IMG/VR virus record: IMGVR_UViG_3300025138_007237
Location: 1 to 35,808 of that record
Length of the DNA: 35,808 nucleotides
Origin: a virus
Strand: one strand, 5' to 3'
Shown in pieces: positions 1 to 7,640 of this stretch (the first letter of the stretch is position 1; each line of letters opens with the position of its first letter). The translations under genes and the position numbers were made by a program. The notes beneath the pieces were generated by a model. It was given only the letters and a program-made list of their open reading frames with translations. It ran no database searches and was not told the origin of the DNA.

Positions 1-132
1 AAGCTCGTCTAGATTAATGTGAGGATTTATACCCTCACCGTTCATATTACGATCACACATAGGACAACTAGCCTGACAGTTTTGTGTTACTTCTAAATGA
101 ATACTTTTTATATCTTGATAATTATACATCAT
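1..132 (-). CDS. Radical SAM protein, N-terminal fragment (runs off left edge)
   Basis: Reading from 132 down to base 1 gives 44 open codons starting with two adjacent ATGs (132 and 129). The translation contains a strand-like lead-in, HLEVTQNC, followed by CQASCPMC: Cys19, Cys23 and Cys26 form the CxxxCxxC motif that binds the 4Fe-4S cluster of radical SAM enzymes. Unlike the six radical SAM proteins upstream, the motif sits only 18 residues from the start, so there is no N-terminal twitch segment; any SPASM or twitch domain would have to lie beyond the edge. The start overlaps the end of the 75-aa gene by 8-11 bp, so it belongs to the same polycistron. Function and substrate are unknown. 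The family call is firm because the motif is canonical and in frame. Confidence 0.82.
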   Translation of the reverse strand, partial: MMYNYQDIKSIHLEVTQNCQASCPMCDRNMNGEGINPHINLDEL

Positions 133-349
133 CTAACACCAATTTTATATCTTTACCCGGACTACACTTGCTAGGTAAATCTCCATATTGTTCTACATAC
201 CAGTTTATAACAGCCCCATACCAATGCTGGCTATTATGATGTGCTTGTTTATTAAATTGATGTATGTTATTATTTGTAGCTTGCATTGTACTCAGAGCTC
301 TGGCGCTTTCTGTTTGTAGTTGTCTTAATGTCAAGTTACTTATATCCAA
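122..349 (-). CDS. Small hypothetical protein, 75 aa
   Basis: I do not recognise this protein. It lies between the methyltransferase-like gene (14-bp overlap) and the left-edge radical SAM gene (8-11-bp overlap). No ATG is available near the beginning. An in-frame stop lies two codons before the TTG at 349, which has an AAGG about 10 bases upstream; TTG at 334 is the other possible start. The protein is polar, with a Gln/Asn/His-rich stretch (residues about 24-42), an aromatic segment WYGAVINWYVEQYG, one Cys and an acidic C-terminus. No signal peptide or membrane helix is visible. Tight packing between two enzyme genes supports it being real. It could be an accessory protein or a substrate of the neighbouring radical SAM enzymes, but nothing in the sequence proves either. 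Confidence 0.6.
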   Translation of the reverse strand: MDISNLTLRQLQTESARALSTMQATNNNIHQFNKQAHHNSQHWYGAVINWYVEQYGDLPSKCSPGKDIKLVLDDV

Positions 350-1301
350 TTCTCATAAACCTTTTGTACTTAGGAAGCTCTAATTCACCGTCGTATAATA
401 TTTTTGATAGTGGTGCTTGACTTGCAAAATCATCTAAATCGTTTACACAGTTAACATGTTCTTCAACTTCGAAGAAATTATTATTTTGTAGTATAACTAA
501 TTTACCAGTGGGTATTTTTGAATACCATTCTGTAAAGTTATCAATATGTTCGCAACTTGTGTTTATAATAGTATCAGGTGTATCATCTAATGGACATGCT
601 GTTCCGTCTGCTCTAAATACTTCGTAGCTTTCAAACTCATAATTAATATCCATTATATCTTTTGTACAAGATTTGAATTGCCATTTATCCTTTACCCAGG
701 GTCTATTAAATGTTTCAGCAATACTACGACAACTAGGATCAATGTCAAAAGATCTAACTTTATCTACTTTAATGTTACTCTCAAATAACATTGTAGCAAG
801 GGTAGCATACCAACCGGCACATAAAAAGACTGTACCTATATCAGTACAGTTTTCTTCTAGTGTTTCTATTAGCCATAGCTTACTTTGTAATTGTCCTCGG
901 CTGAAGCAATCATCCCATATAGTTGTATCATTAACAAAAAAGTTTTTAAATGCTTCAATAAACTGTGTATCAGTATACCTATGTAACACCGGCCATAACT
1001 TCCATGTATTGTCTTCTAGTACTAATTTACGTAAATCTTCATCCTCTACTAGTCTAAAAATACTATGTAGGTTATCTTCGATTACTGCTTTTCTAAGTTC
1101 TTCGGTATTAAACGTATCTACGATTCTAAAAATACTATGCAAATTCTTTTCCATAATTGCTTTGCGTAGCTCTTCGTCAGCATCTAACAGTCTAAAAATA
1201 CTGCTTAAATCTTTATCAATATAGGATCTGCGTAAATCAGCTAACTTGGAGTTAGTAGGATATAGTAATTCAAATCTATCAAGTAGTTCAAATGTCTGCA
1301 T
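336..1301 (-). CDS. Class I SAM-dependent methyltransferase-like protein with N-terminal repeats
   Basis: The ATG at 1301 is chosen because AAAGGAG lies 7 bases upstream; a TTG one codon earlier is less likely. The 321-aa product has two parts. Residues about 21-107 hold four copies of a 20-residue unit resembling EELRKAVIEDNLHSIFRLVE, probably helical. Residues about 155-321 look like a Rossmann methyltransferase: a degenerate glycine motif I (FLCAGWYATLA, 159-169), an acidic post-I strand (SFDID, 184-188), a motif like INTSCEHI (246-253), and late beta strands near LVILQNNNFF. Motif I has only one Gly, so activity is uncertain. The gene overlaps the upstream glycosyltransferase by 14 bp and sits among radical SAM genes, suggesting methylation of the same unknown substrate. 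The fold is inferred from motifs only. Confidence 0.72.
   Translation of the reverse strand: MQTFELLDRFELLYPTNSKLADLRRSYIDKDLSSIFRLLDADEELRKAIMEKNLHSIFRIVDTFNTEELRKAVIEDNLHSIFRLVEDEDLRKLVLEDNTWKLWPVLHRYTDTQFIEAFKNFFVNDTTIWDDCFSRGQLQSKLWLIETLEENCTDIGTVFLCAGWYATLATMLFESNIKVDKVRSFDIDPSCRSIAETFNRPWVKDKWQFKSCTKDIMDINYEFESYEVFRADGTACPLDDTPDTIINTSCEHIDNFTEWYSKIPTGKLVILQNNNFFEVEEHVNCVNDLDDFASQAPLSKILYDGELELPKYKRFMRIGYK
981..1241 (-). repeat. Four-copy tandem repeat coding the methyltransferase N-terminus
   Basis: Four diverged 20-residue units occur at residues about 21-40, 43-62, 67-86 and 88-107, spaced 21-24 residues apart. The core is E-[ED]-L-R-K-[AL]-[VI]-x-E-x-N-L-H-S-I-F-R-[LI]-[VL]. The similarity remains at DNA level: tctaaaaatac recurs at 1053, 1125 and 1191, so copies two to four arose by duplication fairly recently. 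The fourth protein copy, nearest the catalytic part, is the most degenerate. Confidence 0.8.
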
Positions 1302-1968
1302 CAAATTGCTCCTTTAGCCAGGCAAAGTCATTAATTAATCTTAGATTATCAGCGTTATTGCGGTTAGCAATGCCAAAGTCACGGCCGCGCCTAGCACCTC
1401 GTATGCAAAATGATCCGAACTCTCTTTCTTCTCCTTTTGTACACCATGTGTCAAGTCTTTTTTCTGTTTCGTCATCTTTTTGCCTTTCTATTACTTTGCT
1501 TGCTAACTTAGTACATTCCCTAAACGCACTTTTCCAAGTATTAAACGGATCAGTGTTAAATTTTGCAATATTAGATACTTCTGGCATAGCCTTAAATCTA
1601 TTTGTAATGCTAGTTGTCATATCAGCTTTGCTAGTATCCATATCAATAGTTAATTGCCTAGGAAATAATTTTACTCCTCCATTACCGTAAACTAAATCAT
1701 TGACTGGATTTTTGGCTCTCCAGACATGTACTGTATTTAAGTTGTGCTTATCTGGCTCATAACTAAAATCAAAGTCATCCATAAGAAGTGCATCTGCATC
1801 TACAATCCAAAACATATCTGTGTTTGCTAGTTTAGCCGCATGTATATGAGCTTGATGTATTCCTTTTACACCATGCACACGCTGAGCCCAAAAATATGTA
1901 TTAGTTAAATGTTTCCAGTTTTTTTCTGCTTCTACTTCGTTATAACTTATGAATATTATATCATACAT
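1288..1968 (-). CDS. Putative GT-A-type glycosyltransferase, 226 aa
   Basis: The protein starts with a beta strand and nucleotide-binding-like lead (YDIIFISYNE). At residues 57-59 it has a DAD motif inside FWIVDADALL, matching the metal/nucleotide-sugar DxD motif of GT-A enzymes. It is clearly paralogous to the 305-aa product at 10435-11352: both share WAQRVHGV/WAKRVHGV, the DxD strand and a GNGG[VL]K...P[RK]Q motif (near residue 96 here). It is shorter at the C-terminus. The gene overlaps the upstream radical SAM gene by 8 bp (ATGTATGA) and the methyltransferase gene by 14 bp. Donor and acceptor sugars are unknown. The family is assigned from motifs, so a related nucleotide-sugar enzyme is possible. 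Confidence 0.72.
   Translation of the reverse strand: MYDIIFISYNEVEAEKNWKHLTNTYFWAQRVHGVKGIHQAHIHAAKLANTDMFWIVDADALLMDDFDFSYEPDKHNLNTVHVWRAKNPVNDLVYGNGGVKLFPRQLTIDMDTSKADMTTSITNRFKAMPEVSNIAKFNTDPFNTWKSAFRECTKLASKVIERQKDDETEKRLDTWCTKGEEREFGSFCIRGARRGRDFGIANRNNADNLRLINDFAWLKEQFDADI
1309..1315 (-). promoter_or_regulatory. Ribosome binding site fixing the methyltransferase start
   Basis: AAAGGAG lies exactly 7 bases upstream of the ATG at 1301. It sits inside the 3' end of the preceding glycosyltransferase gene, whose stop is at 1288. This selects the ATG over the in-frame TTG at 1304. Confidence 0.75.
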
Positions 1969-3100
1969 GTTGATTCCACTTCTCTATATTATAGCATATA
2001 TTATTGTATTCGTCAAAGGTTTTTGCAAACTCTTCTCCTCTTATCAAATCTACACGTTTTACAAAGTCTAAAAATTTGTTTGTTAAGTCTTTATCACTTG
2101 TATACATAAAATTTACAATGTTATCAACATTTTTTCCTGTTAATTTTTGTTTAATTTTATCTTTAACTTCTATTTTAAGATTGCTTATAGATTCATAATC
2201 TGGATAATGTAGTAAATTTAAGTAGATTTCATGCTGTACAAACCCTTGACTTTGTGCCCATTCTAAAAATTCATCAACATAGTAAATATTAAATGCACTA
2301 ATAGTATGGCATAATGTAATACTAGCAAAGTCCTTTTCCTTAAATGTGTTTAATGTTTGTATAAATGTATCCCATTTAGCAGGATGACGCATATATTCAA
2401 ACTTATCGTATATTCCATCTATACTAAACATAACTTCAACATGTTTGAATTCTTTCCAAACTTCAAACATATCTTTAGGTGGCATCACAGTACCGTTTGT
2501 ATTGTAATGTATTTTTATATTCTTAGCATAACCCAATTCTACTGCTTTGCGTAGTAGTGCATAATGTTTTTTTATTAGTAAAGGTTCTCCTCCTGTAAAA
2601 TCAAAAAACTCTACTGTTGGTAATAACTTTTCTAAATCATTCCATATTGGCTTCTCATCTGAAATCCAATAACTTTTTAAATCTTTATTAAGTGGCTGTC
2701 CAAATAATTCTGTTTCATCTTCTGCCCACTTAAAGCTACTTGCTGTACTACATGTTCTACATTTTAAATTACACACAGTTCCAAATTTTAAGTCCATATA
2801 CACCGGCAACTGTAATTCTTCATAAGGTTTGTTTTTATGATGCTCAAATCTTTTATTATCTGTAATACGCTTAGATTCATTTCCAGCTTGTTCTACTGAT
2901 GTACATCCAGCACATCCTATTGGTGTCTTTCCGGCTAGAAATTGTTGTCGTAATTCTTGCATATTAATAGAATTCCAAATTTCATCAAGTGTCTGTGTGT
3001 TAAAATTACCGACTGCAGAATTATATATACAACACGGTTTTGCTTTACCGTTTGCTTCAGCTTCTAAATGTATCCAAGGAAGTAAACAAATATTATCCAA
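1961..3100 (-). CDS. N-terminal-twitch radical SAM protein, Cys-Cys type
   Basis: A TTG at 3100 is preferred to the ATG at 3121. GGAG sits 7 bases upstream of the TTG, the overlap with the preceding gene becomes 8 bp as elsewhere in the operon, and the first Cys then falls at residue 5, as in its paralogues (5-7). Numbered from there (379 aa), the twitch-like segment has Cys5 in ICLLPWIH, Cys23-Cys24, EIWNS, and Cys63-x2-Cys66. The radical SAM core follows with CNLKCRTC (Cys110, 114, 117), GGEP at 170-173 (SAM-binding region) and FSIDG near 225-229. The C-terminal D..R...F...F tail is shared with the other members. These enzymes cleave SAM to start radical chemistry, and the Cys-rich segment probably holds an auxiliary cluster. 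The substrate is unknown. Confidence 0.9.
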   Translation of the reverse strand: MDNICLLPWIHLEAEANGKAKPCCIYNSAVGNFNTQTLDEIWNSINMQELRQQFLAGKTPIGCAGCTSVEQAGNESKRITDNKRFEHHKNKPYEELQLPVYMDLKFGTVCNLKCRTCSTASSFKWAEDETELFGQPLNKDLKSYWISDEKPIWNDLEKLLPTVEFFDFTGGEPLLIKKHYALLRKAVELGYAKNIKIHYNTNGTVMPPKDMFEVWKEFKHVEVMFSIDGIYDKFEYMRHPAKWDTFIQTLNTFKEKDFASITLCHTISAFNIYYVDEFLEWAQSQGFVQHEIYLNLLHYPDYESISNLKIEVKDKIKQKLTGKNVDNIVNFMYTSDKDLTNKFLDFVKRVDLIRGEEFAKTFDEYNNICYNIEKWNQHV

Positions 3101-3956
3101 AAGAATACTCCAAAACTTCATCAGAGATTTTTGTTGGCAATAACGTATTACCTATGTCAATATTTCCTATAGGCCATCTATTCAAAGTTTTATTAGGACA
3201 CAATCTGTTATGCCATTCGTTAAATTCTTTACTGATCAGAACATTATGATAAACCTTATTGACATCTATCATTATACCAGGAGTAAAAAAAGTGTTACCT
3301 GTTATATCCTTATTATTTGGATCATCACCGTCAAGAAAACATCTTATTAAATCTTTTCCAAGGATATCTTCGTTTAGCCATACATTATGATTAGTATCTT
3401 CTTTTGTATGATCAAAATTACAATTATGTATTTGATTTTCTGTCCATATACTAGTATCATAATCACCTTGTTTGGTATTTGCATTTGTAAATACTATTGC
3501 AATCACCTTGCCTTTATATTTTTGTCTTAGAGGTAAATTAAGATGTGTACAGAATACTTCTAATTTGTGTACACCTGTGTTAATATCATGCACTCTTTGA
3601 TTAAGTAATAAACCATCGTCATCTGTTAGATGATTGTCTATAGTCTGCGTAGTAAACTGTCTATGTATTAAATTTAAATAATGTTGAGAAGCATTTTTCT
3701 TAAAACGTTTTAAAGATTTCTTTGACTGTGCAAAATTAAATGTATCAATATTTTTATCACAATATTGTAAAGCATCCTCGATTAATTTTATATTGGCTTT
3801 AATACGATTTGAGTCTTCCTTCCAGCCTTGGAAGTACCATTGATTCATATTAAAGGAAGGCTGATTAATCCTATTCATATACTCCTTCCATTTACTAACA
3901 AAATTTGTATCTAACATGTTTATTTTAAGTTCTGTTTCTGTTGTTTTAATAATCAT
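3093..3956 (-). CDS. Hypothetical protein, 287 aa, embedded among radical SAM genes
   Basis: I do not recognise this family. The ATG at 3956 overlaps the preceding radical SAM gene by 11 bp, and the end overlaps the next radical SAM gene by 8 bp, so it is translated as part of the same chain. The N-terminal half (residues about 20-100) is charged and probably helical. The C-terminal half is richer in strands and includes KGKVIAIVFTNAN (about 147-159), FLDGDD and TPGIMIDVNKVYHNVLI. Four Cys are scattered without a cluster motif. No membrane segment, signal peptide or known catalytic motif is visible. Its place between two N-twitch radical SAM genes suggests a partner, scaffold or substrate-related role, but this is inference from position only. 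Confidence 0.75.
   Translation of the reverse strand: MIIKTTETELKINMLDTNFVSKWKEYMNRINQPSFNMNQWYFQGWKEDSNRIKANIKLIEDALQYCDKNIDTFNFAQSKKSLKRFKKNASQHYLNLIHRQFTTQTIDNHLTDDDGLLLNQRVHDINTGVHKLEVFCTHLNLPLRQKYKGKVIAIVFTNANTKQGDYDTSIWTENQIHNCNFDHTKEDTNHNVWLNEDILGKDLIRCFLDGDDPNNKDITGNTFFTPGIMIDVNKVYHNVLISKEFNEWHNRLCPNKTLNRWPIGNIDIGNTLLPTKISDEVLEYSFG
3108..3111 (-). promoter_or_regulatory. Ribosome binding site supporting a TTG start
   Basis: GGAG lies 7 bases upstream of the TTG at 3100, inside the last codons of the 287-aa gene. The competing ATG at 3121 has no comparable purine-rich site. The site therefore decides the start of this radical SAM gene. Confidence 0.6.
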
Positions 3957-5157
3957 TTTTATATCTCAGTATTTCATTCCATTCTCCAAATACATTTTCA
4001 AATGATTCTTTTCTTATTTTGTCTAACTTATTATTAACTTCAAAAAATTCGTTAAAGTGCTTTGGGTTATTATCTATATTTAAGAAGTTTTGAAACCTAC
4101 TATGCAGTGGTGTATTAACCAACTTATCTAATACTTTTTGTTTTGCATAAGGCGGTAAATTTACCGCATTATAATGTCTAGGATCATGTACAAAGTTATG
4201 ATCTACTCTTAGATTAAGTTTTTTAAAAAAGTCTTGAGCTTCTTTTACATAATAGATATTCATTATACTTACTGTTTGCATTATTCTAGATCGTAATCTA
4301 TGCTCTCCTCGATCTTCATACTTGTATAAGTTACTAAACCATTTTAATGCTTCAATTGTTTTATCCCAGTTAGAAGGATATCTAAGATATTCGTTTCTTT
4401 CTTGTATATCGTCTATACTAAGTAAGAAATCAACATATTTAAATTCTCTCCAAATATCTACATAACTTTTATCAATTATAGTACTGTTTGTACTATATGT
4501 TAATTCTATATTTTCAGCATATCCATTGTCGACTAAAAATTGTAAAAAATGTTTGTGCTTATCAATTAATAGAGGTTCTCCTCCGTTAATGTATAAATGT
4601 TTTATTTTTTTACAATGTTTTTTAAGGCTATCCCAAAACTTTTCGTCTAAGGGCCAATTAAATAAATTTTGTTTAACTGGTGTTCCGCCATGTAGTTTCT
4701 CCCAATCTTTAATCCATTTTGTACTACTAAACGGGTTACAGGATCTACAAGCTAAGTTACAATGATTTCCAAGCCGCAATTCAATAAATTCAAAATTTGT
4801 ATGATCAATATGTCCATCAAAGTTAGTATCTACAATAGCATCTTCTAAACTATAATCAAGTCTCTCTAATTCTATAGTACGCTTACTGCCGTTGCCCATA
4901 CTTTCGTATTTGTAGCACTTTGAACAAACACTAGGCTCTTCTCCGTTAAGCATTTGCATACGTACTTCTTTAAATAAATCACTATTCATAATTCTATTCA
5001 AGTCGTATTCTGTAGTATGAAATGTTTGATAGTCTTTATTTGCATTTTGTGAATCGCTTGCACGGTTTGTCATATCACTCTCACAACAAAGTGTAACAGC
5101 ACCATGCGGATGTGTTGCTAAATGTGTCCAAGGTAAGGGGCAAAATGTTTTACTCAA
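3946..5157 (-). CDS. N-terminal-twitch radical SAM protein, Cys-Cys type
   Basis: Three starts are possible: GTG 5187, ATG 5184 or TTG 5157. The TTG gives an N-terminus (SKTFCPLPWTH) that aligns with its paralogues and an 8-bp overlap with the upstream gene, so I use it, with moderate certainty. In that numbering (403 aa) the twitch-like segment has Cys6, Cys24-Cys25 and Cys78-x2-Cys81. The radical SAM motif CNLACRSC places Cys at 133, 137 and 140, and GGEP is at 192-195. YSTNS and LLSIDD follow, as expected along the partial TIM barrel. The C-terminus carries the shared D..R...F...F....E pattern. It is the second of the four Cys-Cys-type copies when counted from the promoter-distal end. The substrate is unknown. 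Confidence 0.9.
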   Translation of the reverse strand: MSKTFCPLPWTHLATHPHGAVTLCCESDMTNRASDSQNANKDYQTFHTTEYDLNRIMNSDLFKEVRMQMLNGEEPSVCSKCYKYESMGNGSKRTIELERLDYSLEDAIVDTNFDGHIDHTNFEFIELRLGNHCNLACRSCNPFSSTKWIKDWEKLHGGTPVKQNLFNWPLDEKFWDSLKKHCKKIKHLYINGGEPLLIDKHKHFLQFLVDNGYAENIELTYSTNSTIIDKSYVDIWREFKYVDFLLSIDDIQERNEYLRYPSNWDKTIEALKWFSNLYKYEDRGEHRLRSRIMQTVSIMNIYYVKEAQDFFKKLNLRVDHNFVHDPRHYNAVNLPPYAKQKVLDKLVNTPLHSRFQNFLNIDNNPKHFNEFFEVNNKLDKIRKESFENVFGEWNEILRYKNDY

Positions 5158-6451
5158 TGTTATCCCACCATTCCTTACCTGCATCACTTAGCGTATCTCT
5201 AAATGTAACATCTTGTTTTCTAATACTTTCTAAGAATAGTATATTCTTTTTACCATGTTTCCAACCGTCAGCATAATTAATAAATTCTTCTTCAAATGTT
5301 TTACGTTCTAACATATTTTCAAGTGTTTCTTGATACACAAGAGTCTTGGGTGTTACTCTAGGCTTAATATGATCTAGTAACGTATGTATTTGTTCATCTA
5401 ATACTGCTCTAGGCAAACACATAGGGCTCATTAGTACGCTAGGGTCAAATGCAAATGTAATTTTAAAGTAACTTTTTACGTTTAGTTCTGTGACCACATC
5501 AAACATTTTTTTTAAATCAAACAATCCAGGAGTAGTTAGGGTTACATCAAACACCATTGCATCATCGCCGTACTTGTCTACAAGAAACATACCGTCTTTA
5601 AAGTTTTGTAACCATTCGTTCCATTTGAGACCTGTTCTAATATACTCGCCTACTAATCCTACACCGTCTATACTAGCACAAATGTTTACACGTTTAAAAT
5701 TATCTAGCATGTGATATAATTTGTAGTTTTTGTAGTGTGTCCTACTAAGGTTTGTATTGTAACGAACAACTACATCTCGACTTTTGCTTTCATCTACTAG
5801 CTGTTGCATAATACGCCAATGTATATCATACATAAGTGGCTCGCCGCCTACCCAGTATAACTCCTCTACAATGCCTTTGTCAACTGCTTCTTGTAGTTCT
5901 GTTTCGAGAACTTCTTTTTGAAATGTAGCAATCTTCTTTCGTGTGTCTGGTTGCATCCATTTTTCACGTTCGTAGTTAACTACATTGTGTTTAATCTTTT
6001 CAGTTTCCCAACTTGAGCTCAGTTGTTCACCACACATGCGACATTTAAAATTACAAAGATTGCTTATACGGTAATCAAAACTAATTGGTTGCATAGTTGT
6101 ATAGCCGTCTTCTCTTGTACTTTCTATTATGTCTTTAACCTTGTGCGGAAATAGTGTATTAGTAAAATAGTTTTTATATGTATGCAAGTTTAATACTTGA
6201 TTATTACACACGTCACACTGGCTTAGTTTTTCGCCGGCTAACATACGCTTACGAATATCTTTCATATACTCGCTGTTCCAATGTTCTTCAAGTGTTATTG
6301 GATCGAATTCTGTGTTGTCTTTATCGCCAGCATCGATGTATTGCTTTTGAAAGCTCGCATCTTCTCTACTAGCACAACATAACCTACGCTCGCCTTGGGG
6401 GCTAACATAAGTGTGTGTCCACGGTGCTGTACAAAAGCTATCGCTAATCAT
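5150..6451 (-). CDS. N-terminal-twitch radical SAM protein, Cys-Cys type, 433 aa
   Basis: The ATG at 6451 overlaps the preceding gene by 8 bp (ATGATTAG). The N-terminal segment has Cys7 in SFCTAPWTH, Cys25-Cys26, a LEEHWNSEYM motif near residue 54-63 and Cys79-x2-Cys82. The radical SAM motif CNFKCRMC is at Cys133, 137 and 140, and GGEP at 202-205, followed by RYNTN and CASIDGVG. About 20 extra residues lie between the cluster motif and GGEP (around 150-190), and the C-terminal D..R tail is more diverged than in its neighbours, so this is the most distant Cys-Cys-type member. It is cytoplasmic by appearance, with no signal or membrane segments. Reaction and substrate are unknown. Confidence 0.92.
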   Translation of the reverse strand: MISDSFCTAPWTHTYVSPQGERRLCCASREDASFQKQYIDAGDKDNTEFDPITLEEHWNSEYMKDIRKRMLAGEKLSQCDVCNNQVLNLHTYKNYFTNTLFPHKVKDIIESTREDGYTTMQPISFDYRISNLCNFKCRMCGEQLSSSWETEKIKHNVVNYEREKWMQPDTRKKIATFQKEVLETELQEAVDKGIVEELYWVGGEPLMYDIHWRIMQQLVDESKSRDVVVRYNTNLSRTHYKNYKLYHMLDNFKRVNICASIDGVGLVGEYIRTGLKWNEWLQNFKDGMFLVDKYGDDAMVFDVTLTTPGLFDLKKMFDVVTELNVKSYFKITFAFDPSVLMSPMCLPRAVLDEQIHTLLDHIKPRVTPKTLVYQETLENMLERKTFEEEFINYADGWKHGKKNILFLESIRKQDVTFRDTLSDAGKEWWDNIE

Positions 6452-7640
6452 TGTACAGCTCTGCTAATTCAGGTAAAACATCAATAAGATTTTCATTTCT
6501 CACTACATCAACCTGCTGTTGTCTAAGTTTAAACTGAGAAATTAAGTTAGTTTGATCGCTTGAATTCATATAATCAACTAATGCAATAAAATTATCTGCA
6601 AGAGGATTGCAATCTTGTTTACGCAATACCTCAGCATACTCTTGATATTCAATAGTTAATTTGTCTTTTAAATGTTGTGGTAAAATTTGTATTCTAAGAT
6701 AGCTAGGATCTTGCACAAAGTTTAAATGCATCTGCCTAGGATGACTAATTAATCCTTGTTCAACTAGATACTTGTGAAAATTTATAATTCGAAAACTGTT
6801 TAGTACGCTTACTGTGCATGTAATAAAAAAATCAGCATTAGGTGCTTTCTCTATCATTGCTAGTCTGTTTTTTACTATATCAGGCCAAATTGTTCCCTTA
6901 CGTATGTACTCTCCTGCTTTGTTATGAGCATCTAAACTTGCTCCTACTGATACACTATCAAATTTTGACCAAACATCTAGTACATTCATTTTCTTATATT
7001 GCATACGACTAAAATTAGTATTGTATCTTATTCGTACATTAGTTTTGCCCATATCAACTAATTTATTTAATATCCTATAATGTTCTTCCATTATTAACGG
7101 TTCACCGCCAGCAAAATATATTTCCTCAACGATATCAAACAAAGGAACTATTTCCTCCCACATATTCTTATTTTTGCCAGGATCTGGCACATCATCTGGT
7201 AAGTGTCCCCATAATTTTTTTGTATCTTCGTACCATCCAGTGCTTAATTGAGGTCCGCAAGATCTACAACGCATATTACATATATTTGAAAATCTAAAAT
7301 CCCAATAAACAATAGACAAATCATCTAACGAACCGTCTGGATTTGTTTCTGCGGGCCTATGTGCATGTTTTCGAAACCTAGTTGAAAAAAAATGTCTAAG
7401 ACTATCTTGTCCGTGGCTTTCGAGTTCAATACACTTACTACATGTTTTTAAAGGTAAGTTGCCTTTTAACATGCTTAGTCTCATGTCTTTTAATTCTTGA
7501 GAATTCCAAACTTGTTCTAATGTTTGATTTTTAAGATTTCCTACCGGATTTTCCATTGGTGCTAAACAACAAGGATAAACATCATTGTTAGGCCATGTAT
7601 GTAAGTGTGTCCAAGGTGCTAGACAAATTTTATCAGTCAT
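6444..7640 (-). CDS. N-terminal-twitch radical SAM protein, Cys-Cys type, 398 aa
   Basis: The ATG at 7640 overlaps the preceding gene by 8 bp and has AAGGAA 10 bases upstream. The N-terminal segment reads like a SPASM-type cluster domain: Cys6 in KICLAPWTH, Cys24-Cys25, VGNL, LEQVWNS, then Cys67-x2-Cys70. The radical SAM motif CNMRCRSC is at Cys121, 125 and 128, GGEP at 178-181, then RYNTN and GASLDA. The C-terminal segment keeps the family pattern VDVVRNENL.....PE. The order of domains, cluster segment first and radical SAM core second, is the reverse of classical SPASM proteins and fits the N-terminal twitch radical SAM family seen in marine phages. The substrate is unknown. Confidence 0.93.
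   Translation of the reverse strand: MTDKICLAPWTHLHTWPNNDVYPCCLAPMENPVGNLKNQTLEQVWNSQELKDMRLSMLKGNLPLKTCSKCIELESHGQDSLRHFFSTRFRKHAHRPAETNPDGSLDDLSIVYWDFRFSNICNMRCRSCGPQLSTGWYEDTKKLWGHLPDDVPDPGKNKNMWEEIVPLFDIVEEIYFAGGEPLIMEEHYRILNKLVDMGKTNVRIRYNTNFSRMQYKKMNVLDVWSKFDSVSVGASLDAHNKAGEYIRKGTIWPDIVKNRLAMIEKAPNADFFITCTVSVLNSFRIINFHKYLVEQGLISHPRQMHLNFVQDPSYLRIQILPQHLKDKLTIEYQEYAEVLRKQDCNPLADNFIALVDYMNSSDQTNLISQFKLRQQQVDVVRNENLIDVLPELAELYND

Noticed and set aside
673-1224. 183-residue open frame on the plus strand
   Set aside because: It is Ser/Leu-rich and antisense to the methyltransferase repeats; the minus-strand frame has the motifs, ribosome binding site and operon overlap.
981-1241. CRISPR-like array from regularly spaced repeats
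   Set aside because: The repeats are in frame inside a coding sequence, diverged, and have no unique spacers.
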